The position numbers and the translations under genes are program-made. Below are positions 57,217 to 64,000 of a stretch of 64,000 bases of DNA, piece by piece. Below the pieces are notes generated by a model. It saw nothing but the letters and a program-made list of their open reading frames with translations, had not been told where the DNA came from and made no database searches. Source of the DNA: Planctomycetaceae bacterium (GTDB lineage Bacteria; Planctomycetota; Planctomycetia; Planctomycetales; Planctomycetaceae); assembly GCA_041398825.1 (NCBI GenBank), contig JAWKTX010000003.1:434001-498000 (forward strand). Direction: 5' to 3'. Each line of letters begins with the position of its first letter. Position 1 is the first letter of the stretch.

Positions 57217-58986
57217 GTGATCTCCTTGTCGCAAGCCATCAGATCTGTCGGGTTTCTTGCTTGCCTTTTCTGCACGCTGGTTACGGGGTGCCGGGATCGC
57301 TCAGAAGACGTTGGGGGAATGACTGTCGATGAAGCTGAAACAGTGATTCCCTGGCTGGAGGATGTGACGGAAAAGTCAGGAATCTGTTTCCGTCACAACC
57401 CGGGGGATCTGTCGGCTTGCGAGATGACATCGATCATGGGTTCCGGTGTCGCGGTGGTCGATTTTGACCTCGACGGCATGAATGATCTCTACTTCGTGAA
57501 TGGGGCGGTTCAGCCGAATGAGTATCGCGAGGATCAACTTCTTCGCCAGTTTCCTCCCGGCGTTTTTACGGAAACAAGTCCACCGGAACTGGCGAAGTCT
57601 CCGGGATTCGGCATGGGAGCCTGGTGGGGAGACTACGATGCAGACGGTTTCCCTGACCTGTACCTCACCAATGCCGGTGTCAATCAATTACTGCACAATT
57701 GCGGCGACGGTACCCTGAAATTGGTTGCAGGCGAACTGCAGCGTGATCCGGCTGTTTGGAGTACAGCTGCTACGTGGGCAGATTCGAACTCTGATGGACT
57801 GCTTGACCTGGTGGTCGTCAATTATGTCGACTATGTCCCGGGGCAATACTGCGAAGGTGCCGATGGAAAGCGCGATTTCTGCGGCCCTTCTACCTACGAG
57901 GGTACAGTTGACCGACTTTGGATCAACCTCGGTTTTGATTCTGAGAACGGGCTTTTTCGCGATGAGACGGTTCAGTCCCAGTTGGGGGACGTGGTGGGTA
58001 AAGGATTGGGGGTCGTGGCGGATGACTTCAATCAGGATGGATTGATTGACTTTTATATCGCTAACGATATGGAACCCAATCGCCTGTGGCTTCAGCAGGA
58101 GAACGGCGAGTTCCACGACGAAGCTGTATTGCGAGGTGTGGCACGAAATGGCTTTGGGCACTCAGAAGCCAGCATGGGTGTCCTGACTTCCGATTGGAAC
58201 GAAGATGGGCACCCGGACCTGCTGTTGGCGCATCTCACGGGAGAGACAAACACACTTTTCCTTTCAGATTCGGGGGGGTTTTGGAGCGACCAGAGTTCAT
58301 CTTCGCGGCTGGGCCCATCGAGCTTGCCGGATACAAGTTTTGGTCTTTGTCAGGGTGATCTGGACTGCGATGGTATTCCGGAATTACTTGTCGCAAACGG
58401 TGGTGTCAGAAGAGTTTCCTCGGAGAATTACGGGGACGAGCCTCTGGCAGCTTATATTCAGGCGAACAGAATGTATTCAAGGGATAAGACCAGCCTTACA
58501 TTCGTTGATTCCAGCAGATTGGGCGGAGAGTTCAGCACACAATTGGAAGCCAGTCGAGGTCTGGTGGCTGCGGATTTGAATCGGGACGGTCATCTGGAAG
58601 TGATCGTTTCGAATTGTGCCGGAGACGCTCATGTCTTTGAAAGTACGGCGGGCGCCGGCAATAACTGGGTCGCATTCCGGCTTTTTGATTCGTCGTCGAA
58701 GGGGAACCGGGAAGCTATTGGTGCGGTGCTGCGAATGAGATCCAGTCGAGGGGAACGTATTCATCGGATCAATCCATATCAGGGATACTTGTCGCAACAG
58801 GATATCTGGTGTCATCTGGGCGTTGCGGGGGATGTCGAGTTTCAGTCCATCGAAGTGACGTGGGCCGATGGAGTCAGAGAGAGTTTTCCGGGCGGTGCCA
58901 CAAACACGTGTTGGGCGCTGGTTCGAGGGGGACGACTGGTTAGAGTTCCGGTTGGTGCCTGTGACCAGTCTGAGGATTTCAAATGA
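57217..58986 (+). CDS. CRTAC1-type FG-GAP/ASPIC-UnbV lipoprotein
   Basis: A 589-residue CRTAC1 beta-propeller with lipobox LVTGC (Cys at about residue 25), so probably membrane-anchored. Calcium-type loops include DFDLDGMND, DYDADGFPD, DSNSDGLLD, DFNQDGLID, DWNEDGHPD and DLNRDGHLE. The ASPIC/UnbV end reads NREAIGAVLRM and VTWADGVRES. A TTG at 57226, three bases after AGGTGATC, may be the real start. It overlaps the TPR gene by four bases. Confidence 0.9.
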   Translation: MISLSQAIRSVGFLACLFCTLVTGCRDRSEDVGGMTVDEAETVIPWLEDVTEKSGICFRHNPGDLSACEMTSIMGSGVAVVDFDLDGMNDLYFVNGAVQPNEYREDQLLRQFPPGVFTETSPPELAKSPGFGMGAWWGDYDADGFPDLYLTNAGVNQLLHNCGDGTLKLVAGELQRDPAVWSTAATWADSNSDGLLDLVVVNYVDYVPGQYCEGADGKRDFCGPSTYEGTVDRLWINLGFDSENGLFRDETVQSQLGDVVGKGLGVVADDFNQDGLIDFYIANDMEPNRLWLQQENGEFHDEAVLRGVARNGFGHSEASMGVLTSDWNEDGHPDLLLAHLTGETNTLFLSDSGGFWSDQSSSSRLGPSSLPDTSFGLCQGDLDCDGIPELLVANGGVRRVSSENYGDEPLAAYIQANRMYSRDKTSLTFVDSSRLGGEFSTQLEASRGLVAADLNRDGHLEVIVSNCAGDAHVFESTAGAGNNWVAFRLFDSSSKGNREAIGAVLRMRSSRGERIHRINPYQGYLSQQDIWCHLGVAGDVEFQSIEVTWADGVRESFPGGATNTCWALVRGGRLVRVPVGACDQSEDFK

Positions 58987-60302
58987 AACGCTGGCTTATG
59001 ATGTCAGGCGTTTTCGTTGTCCTGCTTTTCGCAGTCTGGCTGGCAGGCAAGCGAAGCGACGTTGCAACTGCGTCTATTCCGGCTGTGGACATCAGCCACC
59101 TTCATCCGTTGGTCGCAAAAGCAGTTGATGCATCGCGTGCGGAGGTTCAGGCCAATCCGTCTTCGGGCGAATCATGGGGGCGATATGGGATGGTGCTCCT
59201 GGCTCATGAATTCAGGACGGCAGCTCGAGAGTGTTTTGGTCAGGCTGCAAAACTAGAGCCGGACAATCTTCGATGGCCTTACTTCACTGGATTTTCATTC
59301 GAGGACTCAGATTACAAAGCAGCCTTCGACTCTTACCGTCGGGCCATTGAAATCGACACAACGTATGTGCCGCTGCTGCTGCGCTGCAGCTATGTCTGCA
59401 TGCAGTTGGGGGAACTGCCGAACGCGGAACGGTTCCTTTTACTGGCCAAACAGTTAGAACCGGGTAATCCTTTCGTGCTGGTCGCGCAGGGGCATTACCT
59501 CCAGATGCTTGGGAAGCCGGAAGAAGCCGAACGGAGCTTTGAATCGGCATTGGAAATCAAAGGATGGATAGCCACCCCTGCATTACTTGAATTGACTAAA
59601 CTGGCCGTACGTCGGGGAGATTTTTCACAGGCACTGAATTATCAGCGGAGACTGAAAGAGTACCCGGAAACAGCAAGAGTTGAGTCCCCGGACCCGGTTC
59701 TCGCAGGAATTCGAGAGTTTGAGGGGTTGTCCAAGGATCTTGCTGAACGAGCAGACACTGCATTGGCCCGAGGTGATGTTGCCTCCGCAATTCGTGACTA
59801 CGAGAAGTTCCTGATGGAACGGCCGGATATGCCTACCGCAAGAACAAATCTGGCCAGAGCCTATTTTGTAGCCGGGAGGCTCGATGACGCGATGCGAGAA
59901 TATCAAATCGTTCTTGAACGCTTTGGCGACGTTGTGGCTGCCATGTTTGGGGTAGCTGCCGTCTATGAGCAGACCGGCGAGATTGAATCCGGCATCGAAC
60001 AGTACAGGAAGATTCTCAGCGTCAAGCCTGATGAGGAGCGGGCGTGGTTTGAGTTGGGACTGCTGCAACAGAAGCAGGGCCGGAACGAAGATGCGATGCA
60101 GTCTTTTCGGATGGCTGTCAGCTCGAACCCTGGTTTTCCTCAGGCTCAATTGTCTTTGGGCATATTGTTGACTGAGCTTGGGGACTATCAACAGGCAGAA
60201 GAGTGTTTTCAGCGGGCGGCGAAACTTGTTCCCGGTGACCCGATTCCGTTGCAGTACCTGCAGCAGGTGAGAAAACTGAGCGAGGATGATTCCACCAACT
60301 AG
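58983..60302 (+). CDS. TPR protein with N-terminal membrane anchor
   Basis: A 439-residue TPR protein with a signal-anchor (about residues 8-20, GVFVVLLFAVWLAGK) and ten or so TPR units filling the rest (for example AARECFGQAAKLEPDNLRW and AMQSFRMAVSSNPGFPQAQL). The ATGA overlap with the CRTAC1 gene repeats the layout at 15.5 kb, although this protein is longer. Its likely place is the periplasmic side of the membrane, as a scaffold for the CRTAC1 partner. Confidence 0.88.
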   Translation: MKRWLMMSGVFVVLLFAVWLAGKRSDVATASIPAVDISHLHPLVAKAVDASRAEVQANPSSGESWGRYGMVLLAHEFRTAARECFGQAAKLEPDNLRWPYFTGFSFEDSDYKAAFDSYRRAIEIDTTYVPLLLRCSYVCMQLGELPNAERFLLLAKQLEPGNPFVLVAQGHYLQMLGKPEEAERSFESALEIKGWIATPALLELTKLAVRRGDFSQALNYQRRLKEYPETARVESPDPVLAGIREFEGLSKDLAERADTALARGDVASAIRDYEKFLMERPDMPTARTNLARAYFVAGRLDDAMREYQIVLERFGDVVAAMFGVAAVYEQTGEIESGIEQYRKILSVKPDEERAWFELGLLQQKQGRNEDAMQSFRMAVSSNPGFPQAQLSLGILLTELGDYQQAEECFQRAAKLVPGDPIPLQYLQQVRKLSEDDSTN

Positions 60303-60408
60303 GTTGAGATGGTCTTTAAAGAGTTCATGATTACCGGCAGTTGCAGGAAATTGTAGACGTCATTTCGCTGGACGTCGTTTCCGGCAACGCGATTTGAAGA
60401 TTGACTTG

Positions 60409-62292
60409 ATGAGTGCAAATTCCCGGACCCTTTCAAGCTGGATTAGTCTGGTCAGTTTATTTGCCCTGCTGGCTTGCGTTGCCATTTGGGAAGTAAAGCG
60501 GCAAAGCAGTTTGGAACGGACTGCTCCGACTCCAGCCGCGAAGGGGCTGGTTGATTGTCCGGAGCATCTCCCGCAGCCCGATATTCGCCCTGTTGGCATT
60601 GGTCTAAAGGATGTCACCACACAATTGGGCGTTCATTTTCATCACGTAATTGGGCCGCTCGGCACTTATTTCATGCCAGAGTCGATTGGTTGCGGCGGTG
60701 CGCTGGCAGACTTCAATGGAGATGGAAGTCTGGATTTGTTTTTAGTGAATGCCGGACAGTCGCCCAAAGCTGTTTCTCCGCTGGATTCGATTCCCGGAAA
60801 CCAAATCTGGTTGCAAACGAACGACGGAATGTTTGTGGAATCGACTGTGCAGTCAGCTCTTGGAGACAAAGGATATGGTTCAGGATGTGCAGTGGGGGAT
60901 GTAAACAACGATAATGCACTGGATGTCTTCGTGTCGAACTATGGTTGCGACCAGCTTTACCTGAATGATGGAACAGGACGATTCGAAAATGTTACTGAGT
61001 CGGTCGGTATTGCTGAAAGTGCCTGGGGTACCTGTGCCGCGTTCTTTGACTATGATCGCGATGGCTGGCTGGACCTGATTGTAATTAATTACACGCACGA
61101 CCCTGAATACGATCATAGTATTGCATGTGGGTTCAGGGCGGGGCTGGTTAGCTATTGTGGTCCGCATAAGTTTCAGCCAACGGTTGATTGTCTTTATCAT
61201 AACGATGGGTATGTCGAACAAAGCGATGGTTCAATGACACTTCGGTTTACAGACGTGACTGAAGCTGCGGGGCTGAGCGAGTGTCGCTCATATGGATTCG
61301 GAGTCTTGGTTGCGGACTACACCCGGGATGGCTGGCCGGATATTTTTGTCGCAAATGATGGTGCGGCAAACCTGTTGTGGGTCAATCAAAAGGACGGGAC
61401 ATTCATCGAAGAAGGCGTAGAGCGGGGTGTTGCCTACAATGAACGTGGGAACGCTGAAGCCGGAATGGGCACGGCTCTGGGAGACGTGAACGGCGATGGG
61501 ACTCTTGACCTTGTCGTCTCACATTTATCGACTGAATCAACGACTCTTTACCTGGGCGGTGCAGACGGAAGTTTTGTCGATTCCACCAAATCGCATTCTC
61601 TGGATGGCCCCACGATGCAGCACACTGGTTGGGGCGTCGCGTTAGTTGATCTCAATCACGACGGATTTCTGGACTGCCCCATGGTGAATGGACTTGTTGT
61701 TCCATGTCATTCCGGTTTTCCGTTTCATGGTGAAGATGAGTTTCAGGTACGACATGATCAAATCGACGACCCTCAGGCCTATTGGCTGGACTACGCTGAC
61801 CGTAATGTTCTGATGATGGGGCATTCTTTGAAGCAAATGGAGAGTCGCCCGGAATTGGGCGGCGACTTTTGTGCAGCAATCGGTTCCGGGAGATCCCTTA
61901 TTCACGGAGACATAGATTCTGATGGCGATGTTGATCTGGTTGTGACCAATTGTGGTGGTCCGGCGAAGATTTATCGTAATGAACTTGTCAGAGAAGGTCA
62001 CTGGTTGATCATCAGCGCGTGGGACCCGGTGTTGAAGCGGGATGCTTATGGCGCTGAGATTACTCTCGAGGGGTCAGGCAAAACTCTGGTTGGATTGCTG
62101 AATCCGGCCGGTAGCTATCTGGCGAGCAATGAGCCTGTTGTGCACTTCGGGCTGGGTGAAATGGTGCAGTATGATCGAATTCGCGTTCGATGGCCGGATG
62201 GGCCGGTGGAGACGTCGTTGGAGGAGTTTGATGGCGGCGTCGCCGATCGCCGTTTGCGATTGATTCGCGGGGAAGGTCGATTGCTTCCCTGA
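60409..62292 (+). CDS. CRTAC1-type FG-GAP/ASPIC-UnbV protein
   Basis: A ~627-residue third complete CRTAC1 protein, with an N-terminal membrane anchor (WISLVSLFALLACVAIWEV) rather than a cleavable signal. Repeats include DFNGDGSLD, DVNNDNALD, DYDRDGWLD, DYTRDGWPD, DVNGDGTLD and DIDSDGDVD; the end shows KRDAYGAEITLEGSGK and RVRWPDGPVE. I choose ATG 60409 over a TTG at 60394. It lies 107 bases after the TPR gene and 58 bases before the Amt-like gene. Confidence 0.9.
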   Translation: MSANSRTLSSWISLVSLFALLACVAIWEVKRQSSLERTAPTPAAKGLVDCPEHLPQPDIRPVGIGLKDVTTQLGVHFHHVIGPLGTYFMPESIGCGGALADFNGDGSLDLFLVNAGQSPKAVSPLDSIPGNQIWLQTNDGMFVESTVQSALGDKGYGSGCAVGDVNNDNALDVFVSNYGCDQLYLNDGTGRFENVTESVGIAESAWGTCAAFFDYDRDGWLDLIVINYTHDPEYDHSIACGFRAGLVSYCGPHKFQPTVDCLYHNDGYVEQSDGSMTLRFTDVTEAAGLSECRSYGFGVLVADYTRDGWPDIFVANDGAANLLWVNQKDGTFIEEGVERGVAYNERGNAEAGMGTALGDVNGDGTLDLVVSHLSTESTTLYLGGADGSFVDSTKSHSLDGPTMQHTGWGVALVDLNHDGFLDCPMVNGLVVPCHSGFPFHGEDEFQVRHDQIDDPQAYWLDYADRNVLMMGHSLKQMESRPELGGDFCAAIGSGRSLIHGDIDSDGDVDLVVTNCGGPAKIYRNELVREGHWLIISAWDPVLKRDAYGAEITLEGSGKTLVGLLNPAGSYLASNEPVVHFGLGEMVQYDRIRVRWPDGPVETSLEEFDGGVADRRLRLIRGEGRLLP

Positions 62293-62350
62293 GATGTGTT
62301 GCATGCCTTGCCAGTGTGTCTGTCGTTGACTTCGTTGCAAAGAGTTTCTG

Positions 62351-63667
62351 ATGCCGACGGAATGGGTAAGTGAGTTTCAGCCAGCGGACCTGATCTGGGT
62401 TTGCCTGAACATTGTTGTGATCAGTGCGTTGTACGTACCCGGTATGCTTGCCGCAAGCACGGCTGATCCTCCTGGGAGAAACTTCGTGTTCCGGACGGCC
62501 TTAGCCGTTGGTGTTCTGTGTGTCGGCTGGTGTCTCTTCGGCTACACCCTTGCGTTCTCTCCATCGGCCGGGACGGTTCCGAATACATCAACGACTTCTG
62601 AATCGGCGATGAAGGACATGCAGGCAATGATGGAATTCGAGCATGCGCGGCCTGATCTGACCCGCGATATGGGTAAAGGAGGACTCATCGGTAATGGCGA
62701 CGCGGTTGGTATGCTGGGCACTGGTCCTTCCGGAGATAATGAAGTTGTCAACTATCCCGTTCGTCTGCCATATCCGCATTTGCCACAGTCATCTGTCGCG
62801 ATTTGTCATATGTCCATCATGATCGCTTTTGCATCCCTGTGGCTATCCAATGCAGCAAGCCGTTTTGGCACATCCCATCTCGTCATTTGCTCGCTGTTAT
62901 GGCAGTTGATTGTCTATTGTCCGGTTGCTCACTGGATCTGGGGAAACGGGTGGTTTTCCCACTCGGGTGGCTGGGATGGTGGCGGAGCACTGATTCTTCT
63001 TGGAGCATCGTTGTCTTGCGTCGCTGCATGTTCGTTGACGGGACGGCGTTTTGACGCAGAAGAGAGCTTTGGCTGTACCCGGCGGATCGTGGGAATGACT
63101 TGTTGTGTGCTGGGGGCCTTATTTGTCAATGCCGCGTATTCGTTGTCTATCTCACCGCTGATCACCATTATCTGGATGAACACTTTGGTGTCAGTGGCAT
63201 CCGGTGCGCTTGTTTCTGTGTTCATGAAACAACGGCTCACTGGCACATCCGATTTGGAATCGATGATCCTTGGCATGGTGAGCGGAATGGCAGCAATTGC
63301 GTCAGGAGCGGGAGTACTCAGCGTTCAGGCCGCATTTATTGTCGGTGGAGTTGCCGGAGGATTGGTTCCATTGACAAGCATCCTTTTGCACAGAAACGCT
63401 TCTCAAATGGTTGTATTGTTCGGAGTGGCAGCTGCGGTGGGCATGTTGCTGACTGGTGTCTTTGCTTCTTCGATTAATGGTCCGGTACAGCCTGGCGGAC
63501 GCCTGGTGACAGGGTGGATTGAAAGTGGCAATTTCGAGCTGCTGCTGATGCAGGCGAAAGGGATTGGTGCGACCGTCTTACTTTCGTTGGTTACTGCTTT
63601 TCTGATATCAGGCCTTGTTCTGCTGACTGGAGGAATGAAGGCAGTACCTGAATGTCAACCTGAATAG
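62351..63667 (+). CDS. Amt-family membrane protein lacking pore histidines
   Basis: A 438-residue Amt/Rh-fold protein with about eleven helices. Family segments: WLSNAASRFG (like SGAFAERMKF), SLLWQLIVYCPVAHWIWG, and GMVSGMAAIASGAGVLS (like GLVAITPAAG). However, the pore His168 of AmtB aligns with Leu216 or 217 (in GGGALILLGAS) and His318 aligns with Ala360 (FGVAAAVGMLLTGVF). Both twin histidines needed for ammonium conduction are gone, so it is probably not an ordinary ammonium channel. It may be a sensor or carry another solute. It follows the CRTAC1 gene closely and ends at repeat copy D. Confidence 0.8.
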   Translation: MPTEWVSEFQPADLIWVCLNIVVISALYVPGMLAASTADPPGRNFVFRTALAVGVLCVGWCLFGYTLAFSPSAGTVPNTSTTSESAMKDMQAMMEFEHARPDLTRDMGKGGLIGNGDAVGMLGTGPSGDNEVVNYPVRLPYPHLPQSSVAICHMSIMIAFASLWLSNAASRFGTSHLVICSLLWQLIVYCPVAHWIWGNGWFSHSGGWDGGGALILLGASLSCVAACSLTGRRFDAEESFGCTRRIVGMTCCVLGALFVNAAYSLSISPLITIIWMNTLVSVASGALVSVFMKQRLTGTSDLESMILGMVSGMAAIASGAGVLSVQAAFIVGGVAGGLVPLTSILLHRNASQMVVLFGVAAAVGMLLTGVFASSINGPVQPGGRLVTGWIESGNFELLLMQAKGIGATVLLSLVTAFLISGLVLLTGGMKAVPECQPE

Positions 63668-63671
63668 CTAT

Positions 63672-63767
63672 CTGTCCGTTGAAACACCGGACAGGCACGC
63701 AGGACGACTGGAAACTGTCGTGTTTTAAGGTCTCCAGCTTAAGCCAGTCCCGTTTTTTAACAGGCTG
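63672..63767 (-). mobile_element. MITE-like hairpin element, copy D
   Basis: A 96-bp core (CTGTCCGTTGAAACACCGG to CCCGTTTTTTAACAGGCTG) with perfect 4-bp direct repeats CTAT at 63668-63671 and 63768-63771. It separates two convergent genes; without it and one CTAT, their stop codons (TAG and CTA) would touch. Confidence 0.88.
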
Positions 63768-64000
63768 CTATTCCGGTATTTCGAAGAGTCTCCCACTTGC
63801 TTCCAATGCAACCAGCCTTGTGGATCTACCCCCGCTTTTCAGCAGGTAGCTGGAGTGAAGGCCCGAGGGCCAGCGGATTTGTATTGTCGCTTCATCTGCG
63901 GAATCAAACAGGATTCTGCGACTGTTTGCTGCCAGATATCCGCCGTCCGAATTCACAAAGAATGTTGTCAGATGCCCTTGTTCCGTGATATCAATCCGGG
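63768..64000 (-). CDS. CRTAC1-type protein, C-terminal part (runs off window)
   Basis: The last ~77 codons of a minus-strand gene whose frame stays open to the window edge. The sequence reads TEQGHLTTFFVNSDGGYLAA, then ATIQIRWPSG and ends GRLFEIPE, the pattern of an ASPIC/UnbV domain (compare VRVRWPDGPVE at 62.2 kb). Its stop codon lies inside the CTAT repeat of element copy D. It would be a fourth CRTAC1 gene in the window. Confidence 0.8.
   Translation of the reverse strand, partial: RIDITEQGHLTTFFVNSDGGYLAANSRRILFDSADEATIQIRWPSGLHSSYLLKSGGRSTRLVALEASGRLFEIPE

Overview
The window looks like a chromosomal segment of a Planctomycetota (Planctomycetes) bacterium. The marker families are two DUF1559 pilin-like proteins (FTLIELLVVIAIIAIL N-termini and H-x9-DG C-termini), each paired with a small lipoprotein, a giant PVC-type CxxCH haem protein, several CRTAC1/ASPIC-UnbV FG-GAP proteins, ThuA and DUF1080 domains, a sulfatase, a MoxR ATPase and a DUF6807 (PmoA) protein. 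I cannot name the genus. I recognise no tRNA, rRNA or CRISPR array.

Layout. 0-7 kb: a MoxR ATPase, then a sugar/glycan block (GDP-fucose/colitose synthase-type reductase, a ColD-type PLP 3-dehydratase with His in place of the usual Lys, a small unknown protein, a GT4 glycosyltransferase and a nucleotidyltransferase/kinase fusion). 7-11.3 kb: a sulfatase and two multi-pass membrane proteins. 11.4-16.3 kb: a DUF1559+lipoprotein pair divergent from a CRTAC1+TPR pair. 16.5-26 kb: an accessory stretch with an HD hydrolase, a decayed IS256-type transposase split by a small repeat element, a frameshifted WG-repeat gene, the 1701-residue ThuA/discoidin/SGNH/dehydrogenase/cupredoxin/cytochrome protein, and small SUKH and ankyrin proteins. 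26-34 kb: membrane and hydrolytic proteins (DUF1080, ThuA, DUF900, DJ-1/PfpI). 34.5-42 kb: glycan assembly and export (GT8-like, GT4, MsbA-type ABC exporter, ELM1-like, DUF6807, GT11 fucosyltransferase). 42-48.4 kb: a THUMP RNA methyltransferase divergent from a two-gene RND efflux system. 48.8-54.5 kb: housekeeping and regulation (ribosome hibernation factor, EIIA, HPr, Enzyme I, RNase E/G, L21). 54.6-64 kb: a GT2, then DUF1559, lipoprotein, CRTAC1, TPR, CRTAC1 and an Amt-like membrane protein lacking both pore histidines, facing another CRTAC1 gene that leaves the window.

Two features stand out. First, a family of five ~97-bp hairpin elements (about 11.4, 16.6, 17.6, 48.4 and 63.7 kb) has terminal inverted repeats and 4-bp CTAN/NTAG direct repeats. 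One copy visibly interrupts the transposase remnant, and three abut a TAG stop codon that overlaps the target repeat, so it behaves like a MITE that settles in stop codons and may act as a terminator. Second, the DUF1559 / small lipoprotein / CRTAC1 / TPR set occurs twice, and the second set adds the Amt-like protein. It is a candidate cell-surface system of unknown function.
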